This document shows positions 26,826 through 34,479 of a DNA stretch of 64,000 bases, in pieces. The notes beneath the pieces were generated by a model that was not told the DNA's origin, ran no database searches, and saw nothing but the letters and a program-made list of their open reading frames with translations. Source of the stretch: Pseudomonadota bacterium (GTDB lineage: Bacteria > Pseudomonadota > Gammaproteobacteria > Burkholderiales > Burkholderiaceae_C); contig JAKOYD010000149.1 in the NCBI GenBank assembly GCA_029780695.1, positions 1 to 64,000 of the forward strand. The letters are read 5' to 3'. The position numbers and the translations under genes are program-made. How positions within the stretch are numbered: position 1 is the stretch's first letter; every line of letters starts with the position of its first letter.

Positions 26826-28775
26826 ATGACTGGCCTGGCCACTTCACCGATGCCCGCGCCCGCCGCGCCCCGGCCGGGCGTCGTCCCGCGCTGGCTCGAC
26901 GCGTCGCTGGCGCGCCGCCTGATGCTGGGGCTGGCGGTGGCGCTGATGGTGTCGGCGCTGCTGCTCATCACGCTGGCGCTCGCCATTGGCCGCGACAGCC
27001 TGCGCGGCCAGCACGAAGCCGCCGCCACGCGCGAGGCGCGGCTGTTTGAAGCCAGCCTGCAGAACGCCATGCTCAAGCGCGACCTGGTGGGCATGGCCGA
27101 TATCCTGACCAGCCTGGGCCAGTCGCCCGGCGTGGTGCAGGCGCGGCTGCTGGCACCAGGCGGCACGGTGCGCTTTGCGTCGCAGCCGCAGGCGGTAGGC
27201 AGCGCGGCGCCCGAAGCCCTGCAGGGCCTGTGCCTGCAGGCGGGCTGCCCGCCACCGGCCCCGCGCCTGGGCTGGCAGGCCACGCCGCAGGGCGAGCGCT
27301 TGCAGATCGCCTACCCCATCCTCAACCAGCCGCGCTGCGCGCAGTGCCACGGCCCGGCCGATGCCAAGCCCGTCAACGGGGTGCTGCTGGTCGACTTCGA
27401 GCCGCTGGCCCAGGCCGGCCCCACCAGCCGCCCGGCGCTGCTGCTGACCGCCGCGGGCCTGGGCACGCTGGCGCTGTTTGCCACCATCATGGGACTGACG
27501 CTGCGCCGCCAGGTGACCGAGCCGCTGGCCGCGCTGGCCGGCGCCACCGACCGGCTGGCCGCCGGCGACCTGGCCACGCGCGTGGGCAGCGCCGCGCACG
27601 GCCCGGATGAGCTGGGCCGCGTGGCGCGCGGCTTCGACCACATGGCCGGGCGCATGCAGGCCACGGTGGCCGAACTGGCGGGGCAGCACCACTTCCTGCA
27701 GACGCTGATCGACGCCGTGCCCGACCCGGTGCTGGTGATCGGCCCCGACTACCGCGTGCGGCTGGCCAACCAGGCCTATGCCACGCTGCTGGGGCGCGAG
27801 CCGGCCAGCGTCACCGGGCAATGCTGCTACCGCGTCGGCCGCGGCCTGGACGAGCCCTGCCCCAGCACGCTGGTGAACTGTCCGGTGGCCGAGATGCGGG
27901 CCCAGCCGCAACCGATGCGCAGCATGATGGCGCTGCGGCGCGCCGACGGCAGCGCGGTCGAGGTCGACATCGAGGCCGCCCCCATGGTCACCGCCAGCGG
28001 CGAGACGCTCACCGTCGAGGTACTGCGCCCGCTGGACCGCTCGGTGCGCTTTTCGCAAGAGCAGCGCCTGTCCACCATCGGCCTGCTGGCCAACGGCGTG
28101 GCGCACGAAATCCACAACCCGCTGGCCTCGATCCGCCTGGCGCTGCAGGCCAGCCTGCGCGGCTTGCGCGCCGACCAGATGCCGCGCGAAGAGCTGATCG
28201 ACTACCTGCAGCTGGTCGACCGCGAAATCGACCGCTGCGTGGCCACCACCCAGCGCCTGCTGCAGATGAGCCAGGCGCCCGCGCCCACGCTGCAGCCCGT
28301 GGCCGTGATGCCGGCGCTGGACGACGTGCTGGCGCTGCTGGGCGAAGAATGCCGCGCGCGCGGCGTGCAGGTGGGGGTGCACATCGAGCCGGCCGACATG
28401 CGCGTGCTGGCCGACGAGGCCGAGTTGCGGCAGGTGCTGGTCAACCTGATCCACAACGCGCTGCACGCCATGCCGGAGGGCGGCCGCATTGACATCGAAG
28501 GCCGCCACAGCGCTGAGGCCGCTGCCGACGCGGCGGGCTATGAACTGTCGATCACCGACACCGGCTGCGGCATCGCCGCCGACGAGCAGGCGCTGATCTT
28601 CATGCCCTTCTTCAGCCGCCGCGCCGACGGCGGACGCGGCACCGGCCTGGGCCTGGCCATCTGCAAGGCGGCGCTGGAGCGCTTTGGCGGCCGCATTGCG
28701 GTGCGCAGCGCGCCGGGTGAGGGCGCGCGCTTCACGCTGCACCTGCGCCCCGCGCCGTTCAGGGAGCAAGCATGA
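26826..28775 (+). CDS. Histidine kinase with periplasmic CxxCH heme motif
   Basis: A 649-aa membrane sensor kinase: transmembrane helix at about 31-53, a periplasmic domain (54-202) with CAQCH at 171-175, a second helix at about 203-225, HAMP (226-280), a PAS domain (290-400) with Cys-rich stretch GQCCYRVGRGLDEPCPS and NCPV, a HisKA domain with phospho-acceptor His427 in NGVAHEIHNP, and an ATPase domain (ADEAELRQVLVNLIHNALHA, GCGIA, GTGLGL). The covalent-heme motif suggests it senses redox state or a gas, or an oxidant that meets the heme. ATG at 26826 lies nine bases after the upstream stop; a longer frame has no support. The stop overlaps the regulator start (ATGA). Confidence 0.9.
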   Translation: MTGLATSPMPAPAAPRPGVVPRWLDASLARRLMLGLAVALMVSALLLITLALAIGRDSLRGQHEAAATREARLFEASLQNAMLKRDLVGMADILTSLGQSPGVVQARLLAPGGTVRFASQPQAVGSAAPEALQGLCLQAGCPPPAPRLGWQATPQGERLQIAYPILNQPRCAQCHGPADAKPVNGVLLVDFEPLAQAGPTSRPALLLTAAGLGTLALFATIMGLTLRRQVTEPLAALAGATDRLAAGDLATRVGSAAHGPDELGRVARGFDHMAGRMQATVAELAGQHHFLQTLIDAVPDPVLVIGPDYRVRLANQAYATLLGREPASVTGQCCYRVGRGLDEPCPSTLVNCPVAEMRAQPQPMRSMMALRRADGSAVEVDIEAAPMVTASGETLTVEVLRPLDRSVRFSQEQRLSTIGLLANGVAHEIHNPLASIRLALQASLRGLRADQMPREELIDYLQLVDREIDRCVATTQRLLQMSQAPAPTLQPVAVMPALDDVLALLGEECRARGVQVGVHIEPADMRVLADEAELRQVLVNLIHNALHAMPEGGRIDIEGRHSAEAAADAAGYELSITDTGCGIAADEQALIFMPFFSRRADGGRGTGLGLAICKAALERFGGRIAVRSAPGEGARFTLHLRPAPFREQA

Positions 28776-30133
28776 AATCCTCCATCCTGGTGGTCGAGGA
28801 CGACCCGGTACTGAACCAGCTGCTGGTCAAGGAGCTGCGCAAGGCAGACTATGAATTAGATAGCGCCACATCATGGCAGCAAGCGCGCGAACGCGTGGTG
28901 GCCTTTGCGCCCGACCTGGTGCTGCTGGACGTCAACCTGCCCGACGCCAGCGGCTTCGGCCCGCTCAGCCAGCTGGCGGGCACGCGCCCCGTGGTCATGC
29001 TGACCGCGTACGGCAGCGTCAACCAGGCGGTCGAGGCCATGCGCCTGGGCGCGGCCGACTACCTGACCAAGCCGGTCAACCTGGACGAGCTGGAACTGGT
29101 GATCCGCCGCGCGCTCGAAGCCAGCCGGTTGCAGGCGCAGCGCGCGCTGTCCGCCGCGGGCGGCGGCGACGACGCCACGCTGGCCATGGTCGGCCAGAGC
29201 GCCGCCATGGAGCAGCTCCGCCAGACCATCCGCGAAGTCGCGGCCAGCGACGTCACCGTGCTGATCGAAGGCGAAAGCGGCAGCGGCAAGGAGCTGGTGG
29301 CGCAGGCCCTGCACGCCGCCAGCCCGCGCCGCGGCGAAGGCTTCGTCGCCGTGGACTGCTGCACGCTGCAGGAGTCGCTGTTCGAATCCGAGCTGTTCGG
29401 CCACGAGCGCGGCGCCTTCACCGGCGCCGACCGCCGCAAGGCGGGGCTGATCGAAGCCGCCACACACGGCACGCTGTTTCTGGACGAGATCGGCGAGGCC
29501 GGCCCCGCCATCCAGGCCAAGCTGCTGCGCGTGCTGGAAACCGGGCGCTTCCGTCACGTCGGCGCCACGGCCGACCTGCGCAGCGACGCGCGCATCGTTG
29601 CCGCCACCAACCGCGACCTGCTGGCGCGTGCGCGCGCCGGCCAGTTCCGCGAAGACCTGTACTACCGCCTGTCCACCTTCGTGCTGCGCGTGCCGCCGTT
29701 GCGCGAACGCACCGAGGACATCCCGCTGCTGGCGGCGCACTTCATCCGCCGGCGGCGCCAGCAGCAGGGCCTGCCGCCACTGACGCTGTCGGCGCAGGCG
29801 CGCGAGGTGCTGCAGGCCTACGCCTGGCCCGGCAACGTGCGCGAACTGCGCAACGTGATCGAGCGCGCGCTGATCACCGCCAGCCAGGCCGAGCAGATCG
29901 AAGTGCGCCACCTGGGCGCACTGGCACCGGGCGGCGCCGCGCCGGCCGCCGCACCGCCGGCCACCCCCACCGCGTGGATGCCGACCGGCGAGCCCACGCT
30001 GGAAAGCATCGAGCGCGAATACCTGGCCACGCTGCTGAAGAAATACGGCGGCAATCGCCGCAAGGTGGCCGAAGTGATGGGTGTGTCAGAACGCACCGCC
30101 TACCGCATGATGGACCGACATGGCTACAAGTAG
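28772..30133 (+). CDS. NtrC-family sigma-54-dependent response regulator
   Basis: A 453-aa activator: receiver domain (residues 1-120, phospho-acceptor Asp53 in LLDVNLPDA), AAA+ domain with GESGSGKE, the sigma-54 contact loop GAFTGA, and LFLDEIGEA (Walker B), then a Fis-type helix-turn-helix at the C terminus (NRRKVAEVMGVSERTAYRMM). It is the partner of the heme kinase whose stop codon overlaps its start. Candidate targets are the three dyads at 19320-19378 and the -24/-12 promoter at 19442-19457. A short dispersed-repeat-like segment seems to occur near residues 28-36. Confidence 0.93.
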   Translation: MKSSILVVEDDPVLNQLLVKELRKADYELDSATSWQQARERVVAFAPDLVLLDVNLPDASGFGPLSQLAGTRPVVMLTAYGSVNQAVEAMRLGAADYLTKPVNLDELELVIRRALEASRLQAQRALSAAGGGDDATLAMVGQSAAMEQLRQTIREVAASDVTVLIEGESGSGKELVAQALHAASPRRGEGFVAVDCCTLQESLFESELFGHERGAFTGADRRKAGLIEAATHGTLFLDEIGEAGPAIQAKLLRVLETGRFRHVGATADLRSDARIVAATNRDLLARARAGQFREDLYYRLSTFVLRVPPLRERTEDIPLLAAHFIRRRRQQQGLPPLTLSAQAREVLQAYAWPGNVRELRNVIERALITASQAEQIEVRHLGALAPGGAAPAAAPPATPTAWMPTGEPTLESIEREYLATLLKKYGGNRRKVAEVMGVSERTAYRMMDRHGYK

Positions 30134-30146
30134 GCGCCGGCCCCGT

Positions 30147-30206
30147 TGCTACGTCATTGATAGCTGCATGCGCAATATCAGAAAGCGCGCAAGCCCGATT
30201 TGATCC
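30147..30206 (+). repeat. Dispersed Comamonadaceae-type element
   Basis: It reads ATTGATAGCTGCATGCGCAA, then AAGCGCGCAAGC and GATTTGATCC. It fills the gap between the response regulator and the hemerythrin gene. Confidence 0.65.
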
Positions 30207-30222
30207 ACGACTGGAGAACGCC

Positions 30223-30750
30223 ATGACATCCACCCCCGCCCTGTTCGACTTTCTGGACCGCAGCCACCAGGAGCTGCAGCGCCAGCTGGGGGCGCTGCGC
30301 CGCCTGGTCGGCGCGGTGGCCGACGACGCGCTGGACGCGGCGGGGCGCGACGAATTGAAGCGCACCATCGCCTGGTTCAACCGCGAGGCGCGCCAGCACC
30401 ACCTGGATGAGGAACACCACGTCTTTCCCCCGCTGCTGCAAAGCACCGACGCCCACGTGGTGCAGACCACGCTGCGGCTGCGCCAGGACCACGGCTGGAT
30501 CGAGGAAAACTGGCTGGAGCTGGAGCCTTCGCTCGAAGCCGCCGCGGGCGGCTATTCGTGGTTCGACCGCGACACGCTGGCACAGGGCGTGGAAGTGTTC
30601 GAGCAGCTGTACATCGACCACCTGACGCTGGAAGAATCGCTGGCCTACCCCGAGGCGCGCGCCCGCATCGACCCGACCACGCTGGCCCGCGCCAGCGCCG
30701 AAATGGCGCAGCGCCGCGCCCAGCGCGAGGCGCGGCCCGCGAAGCGCTGA
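30223..30750 (+). CDS. Hemerythrin domain protein
   Basis: A 175-aa soluble protein with the four-helix hemerythrin pattern: His in RSHQEL near residue 14, HHLDEEHHVFP near 57-67, RQDHGWIEE and YIDHLTLEE near the C terminus. These His and Glu residues form the diiron site that binds O2. It has GGAG six bases upstream of the ATG and follows the sigma-54 activator on the same strand, so it may be an O2- or NO-responsive part of the same redox locus. The C-terminal tail is Arg/Ala-rich. Confidence 0.85.
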   Translation: MTSTPALFDFLDRSHQELQRQLGALRRLVGAVADDALDAAGRDELKRTIAWFNREARQHHLDEEHHVFPPLLQSTDAHVVQTTLRLRQDHGWIEENWLELEPSLEAAAGGYSWFDRDTLAQGVEVFEQLYIDHLTLEESLAYPEARARIDPTTLARASAEMAQRRAQREARPAKR

Positions 30751-30789
30751 CGGCACCGCAGGCACGGCGGCCTGCGCGGAGACTGCGCG

Positions 30790-32382
30790 TCAGCCGCCCG
30801 CGCGCATCAGCGCCGCCGCCTTCTCGGCCATCATGATGACCGGCGCGTTGGTGTTGCCGCCGACGATGGCGGGCATGGCCGACGCGTCGACCACGCGCAG
30901 CCCTTCGAGGCCGTGCACGCGCAGGTGGTCGTCCACCACGTCCAACGCGCCGTGGCCCATGCGGCAGGTGCCCACCGGGTGGTAGATGGTGTCGGCATGC
31001 TGGCGCACGAAGCCTTCGATCTCGGCGTCGCTGCGCAGCGCGGCCGAACGTTCGACGCCCCCGCCCCGCGCCAGCGCCGGTTGGTTGAGCAGTTCGCGCA
31101 TCAGCCTGAAGCCGGCCACCAGGCGCCGCGTGTCGTCGTCGTCCTGAAGAAAGGCGGGGTCGATCAGCGGCGGCGCCAGCGGATCGCTGCTCGCCAGGCG
31201 CAGGCTGCCGCGGCTGCGTGGCCGCAGCACGCACACGTGGCACGAAAAGCCGTGGCCGAACACCGTGTCGCGCCCGTGGTTGACCAGCTTGCCGACCACG
31301 AAGTGCAGTTGCAGGTCGGGCACCGGCTCGGCCGCGTCGCTCTTGATGAAGCCACCCGCTTCGGCGAAGTTGGTGGTCAGCAGGCCGCGCCGCTCGCGCC
31401 GCCACTGGCGGATCGCCCCGGCCACGCGCCAGCCGCCGCGCAGCGACAGGCCGAACAGGTCGTACGCGTGGTTGGCGTCCCAGACCTGCACCACGTCCGG
31501 GTGGTCGTGCAGGTGCGCGCCCACGCCCGGCAGGTCGTGCGCCACGGCAATGCCGTGCTGGCGCAGGTGGCTGGCCGGGCCGATGCCCGACAGCATCAGC
31601 AACTGCGGCGACAGCAGCGCGCCGGCGCTCAGGATCACCTCGCGCCCGGCGCGCACCGTGTGTTCGCGGCCGTCCTGCACGTAGGCCACGCCCACGGCGC
31701 GGCCGCGCTCCAGCAGCACGCGCGTGGCGTGCGCGCCGGTGACCACGCGCAGGTTGGGCCGGCCAAGGTTCGGCGTCAGGTAGGCCTTGGCGGCCGAAAA
31801 GCGCTCGCCACGCCGGTGCGTGACCTGGTACAGGCCCACGCCTTCCTGGCTGGCGCCGTTGAAGTCGGTGTTGTGGCGGTAGCCGGCCTGCATGCCGGCC
31901 TCGACAAAGGCCCGCGAGAACGGATTGGGGTCGCACAGGTCCATCACGTTCAGCGGGCCGTCGGCGCCGTGGAAGGCGTCGGCCCCGCGCTCGTTGTGCT
32001 CGGCGCGCTTGAAGAACGGCAGCACGTCGTGCCAGCCCCAGCCGGCGTTGCCTTCGGCGGCCCAGGCGTCGTAGTCCTGCGGCACGCCGCGCGTGTAGAT
32101 CATGGCGTTGACCGAGCTGCTGCCGCCCAGCACCTTGCCGCGCGGCTGGTAGCCACGGCGGCCGTTCAGCCCCGGCTGCGGCACGGTGGACAGCGCCCAG
32201 TTATGGGCCAGGCGCGACGAGGGCGAGCTCGCCATCACGCCCAGCCCCGCCGGGCAATGGATCAGCACGCTGCGGTCGGGCGGGCCGGCTTCCAGCAGCG
32301 TCACCTGCACGGCGGGGTCTTCGCTCAGGCGCGCGGCCAGCACGCAACCGGCCGAACCGCCGCCCACGATCACATAGTCCAT
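30790..32382 (-). CDS. GMC family FAD-dependent oxidoreductase
   Basis: A 530-aa choline-dehydrogenase-like enzyme. N terminus: VIVGGGSAGCVLAARLSE (FAD site), then RGKVLGGSSSVNAMIYTRG (GMC signature 1) and SAGALLSPQLLMLSGIG (signature 2). The C-terminal HPVGTCRMG and VVDASAMPAIVGGNTNAP stretches are typical. GMC enzymes oxidise alcohols such as choline, glycol or long alkyl alcohols. The start at 32382 is supported by GGAGA upstream. It is divergent from the hydroxybutyryl-CoA dehydrogenase gene and stands alone. The substrate is open. Confidence 0.9.
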   Translation of the reverse strand: MDYVIVGGGSAGCVLAARLSEDPAVQVTLLEAGPPDRSVLIHCPAGLGVMASSPSSRLAHNWALSTVPQPGLNGRRGYQPRGKVLGGSSSVNAMIYTRGVPQDYDAWAAEGNAGWGWHDVLPFFKRAEHNERGADAFHGADGPLNVMDLCDPNPFSRAFVEAGMQAGYRHNTDFNGASQEGVGLYQVTHRRGERFSAAKAYLTPNLGRPNLRVVTGAHATRVLLERGRAVGVAYVQDGREHTVRAGREVILSAGALLSPQLLMLSGIGPASHLRQHGIAVAHDLPGVGAHLHDHPDVVQVWDANHAYDLFGLSLRGGWRVAGAIRQWRRERRGLLTTNFAEAGGFIKSDAAEPVPDLQLHFVVGKLVNHGRDTVFGHGFSCHVCVLRPRSRGSLRLASSDPLAPPLIDPAFLQDDDDTRRLVAGFRLMRELLNQPALARGGGVERSAALRSDAEIEGFVRQHADTIYHPVGTCRMGHGALDVVDDHLRVHGLEGLRVVDASAMPAIVGGNTNAPVIMMAEKAAALMRAGG

Positions 32383-32542
32383 GTCCCGGGTCTCCTTTGC
32401 CCCCATTGTGGGCACGGGCCGCACGCTGTGTTAGGCGAATCATTCCAAAATGAGGGTTGACACGCGCTGCCGTTACCATCGGCCGGTCGACGCCCCACGG
32501 CGGTTCGCCACCCCCCATCCTCACATCTTCGGAGCACAGAAA

Positions 32543-33397
32543 ATGAACATCAGCACCGTCGGCATCGTCGGCGCCGGCACCATGGGCAATGGCATCGCGC
32601 AGGCTTGCGCCGTGTCAGGCATCCACGTCGTCATGGTCGACATCGCCCAGGCGGCGGTCGACAAGGGCGTGGCCACCGTCGGCAAGAGCCTGGACCGCCT
32701 GCTGCAGAAAGAGAAGATCACCGAAGCCGACAAGGCCGCCGCGCTGGGCCGCATCAAGGGCTCGACGAATTACGACGACCTGAAAGGCGCGCAACTGGTC
32801 ATCGAGGCCGCCACCGAGAACCACGAGCTGAAGAACAAGATCCTCAAGCAGCTGGACGGCCTGCTGGCGCCCGAAGTGATCATCGCCACCAACACCTCGT
32901 CGATCTCGATCACGCAACTGGCCGCCGTCACCAGCCGCCCCGACCGCTTCGTCGGCATGCACTTCTTCAACCCGGTGCCGATGATGGCGCTGGTGGAGAT
33001 CATCCGCGGCCTGCAGACGTCGGACGCCACGCACGACGCCGTGAAGGACCTGGCCGTGCGCCTGGGCAAGTCGCCCATCACCGTCAAGAACGCGCCCGGC
33101 TTCGTCGTCAACCGCATCCTGGTGCCGATGATCAACGAGGCGTTTTTCGTGCTGGCCGAAGGGCTGGCCACGCCGGAAGACATCGACACCGGCATGCGGC
33201 TGGGCTGCAACCACCCCATCGGCCCGCTGGCGCTGGCCGACATGATTGGCCTGGACGTGTGCCTGGCGGTGATGGAGGTGTACGTCGATCAATTCAACGA
33301 CAGCAAGTACCGCCCCTGCCCGCTGCTGCGCGAATACGTGGCCGCCGGCCGCCTGGGCCGCAAGACCGGCATGGGCGTGTACAGCTACGCCAAGTAA
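32543..33397 (+). CDS. hbd: 3-hydroxybutyryl-CoA dehydrogenase
   Basis: A 284-aa NAD(P)-dependent dehydrogenase of 3-hydroxyacyl-CoA. Visible: GIVGAGTMGNGIAQ at the N terminus, VIEAATENHELK, NTSSISITQLA, MHFFNPVPMMALVEI (catalytic His) and GFVVNRILVPMINEA. The C-terminal GCNHPIGPLALADMIGLD region and GRKTGMGVYSY end are family-typical. It serves fatty-acid, butyrate or polyhydroxybutyrate metabolism. GGAG lies eight bases before the ATG. The next gene (Ohr) starts 51 bases later, perhaps with its own promoter. Confidence 0.94.
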   Translation: MNISTVGIVGAGTMGNGIAQACAVSGIHVVMVDIAQAAVDKGVATVGKSLDRLLQKEKITEADKAAALGRIKGSTNYDDLKGAQLVIEAATENHELKNKILKQLDGLLAPEVIIATNTSSISITQLAAVTSRPDRFVGMHFFNPVPMMALVEIIRGLQTSDATHDAVKDLAVRLGKSPITVKNAPGFVVNRILVPMINEAFFVLAEGLATPEDIDTGMRLGCNHPIGPLALADMIGLDVCLAVMEVYVDQFNDSKYRPCPLLREYVAAGRLGRKTGMGVYSYAK

Positions 33398-33448
33398 GGC
33401 TGTCGCGGGCGCGGCATACTGGGTTTTTCCACTGCTCAGGAGAGCCCC

Positions 33449-33877
33449 ATGGTCACGCCCCTCGACAAAGTCCTCTACACCGCCAAGGCCCACAGCAAGG
33501 GCGGGCGCGACGGCAGTTCGCGCACCGACGACGGCCTGCTCGACGTCAAGCTGGACCCACCGCCCTCGATGGGCGGCAAGGGCCAGGGCACCAACCCCGA
33601 GCAGCTGTTTGCCGCCGGCTATTCGGCCTGCTTTCTGGGCGCGCTGAAGGCGGTGGCCGACAAGCAGAAGGTCAAGCTGCCCGACGACCGCAGCATCGAC
33701 GCCGAGGTCGACATCGGCCCCACCTCGCACGGCTACGGCATCGCCGTGCGCATGACGGTGCACCTGCCCGGCATAGAGCGCGCGCAGGCGCAGGCGCTGG
33801 TGGATGCGGCGCACCAGGTGTGCCCGTATTCCAATGCCACGCGCGGCAATATTCCGGTGGAGCTGAAGCTGGGCTGA
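33449..33877 (+). CDS. ohr: Organic hydroperoxide resistance protein
   Basis: A 142-aa peroxidase of the OsmC/Ohr family. It has the two redox Cys in YSACFLGAL (near residue 60) and HQVCPYSNATRGN (near residue 124), plus the GGTNPEQLFAAGY-type motif (here GTNPEQLFAAGY) and N-terminal GGRDGSSRTDDGLLDVKL. It reduces organic hydroperoxides with thiols, often lipoamide. The usual OhrR (MarR) regulator is not adjacent. AGGAG precedes the ATG. Confidence 0.95.
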   Translation: MVTPLDKVLYTAKAHSKGGRDGSSRTDDGLLDVKLDPPPSMGGKGQGTNPEQLFAAGYSACFLGALKAVADKQKVKLPDDRSIDAEVDIGPTSHGYGIAVRMTVHLPGIERAQAQALVDAAHQVCPYSNATRGNIPVELKLG

Positions 33878-33896
33878 GCGGCCCGACCGCGCGGCC

Positions 33897-34406
33897 TCAG
33901 TCGGCCTGCGGCGCCGGCGCGGCCTCGCCACGGGCGCGGATCGCCGCGGCGCCCGCATCGGCGCGCAGCAGTTCTTCGGTGCTGGTGTGCGTCTGCATCG
34001 CCATCACTTCGGCGCGCAGGCTGGCAATGTCGCGCTTCAAGGCCGCCATGTGGCGCAGCAGGTCGCGCTCGATCTGGCGCTCTTCCTCGTCCACCTCGCG
34101 CTCGACGAAGATCGCCGCCAGCGACGCCGTGACCAGCGACAGCACCGCCAGCCCCAGCAACACCACGATGAAGGCGAAGATGCGCGAGCCGTGCGTGGAC
34201 GGCACCACGTCGCCGTAGCCCACGGTGGCGGCGGTGGTGAACGACAGCCACAGGCCGTCGCTCAATGTTTCGATGCGCGGGTCCAGCATCCAAAAGCCGA
34301 CGCCGCCAAAGCCCAGGATCACGCAGGCCAGCACCAGCGAATACACCAAGCCACGCCGCACGATGTGGCGTTGCCGGTCACGCAGGCGTTGGCGTCGGGA
34401 GCTCAT
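33897..34406 (-). CDS. Two-helix potassium channel family protein
   Basis: A 169-aa membrane protein with two hydrophobic helices (VYSLVLACVILGFGGVGFW and IFAFIVVLLGLAVLSLV) around a pore loop with the selectivity filter TTAATVGYGDVVP. This is the Ion_trans_2 layout (KcsA-like). The C-terminal 80 residues are charged and probably coiled coil (EVDEEERQIERDLLRHM). It converges with the Ohr gene with 19 bases between. Confidence 0.9.
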   Translation of the reverse strand: MSSRRQRLRDRQRHIVRRGLVYSLVLACVILGFGGVGFWMLDPRIETLSDGLWLSFTTAATVGYGDVVPSTHGSRIFAFIVVLLGLAVLSLVTASLAAIFVEREVDEEERQIERDLLRHMAALKRDIASLRAEVMAMQTHTSTEELLRADAGAAAIRARGEAAPAPQAD

Positions 34407-34479
34407 GTGACGATTTTGCTACGGCGCGCCACGCCACCGCACCGCGTCACATCAAACTTTGACGCGCCGCGGCGCTGAA

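Noticed and set aside
26844..28769. A 641-aa minus-strand frame
   Set aside because: Antisense of the sensor kinase, which has complete domains on the plus strand.
32457..32462. TTGACA as -35 box of the hydroxybutyryl-CoA dehydrogenase gene
   Set aside because: No acceptable -10 hexamer lies 16-18 bases downstream.
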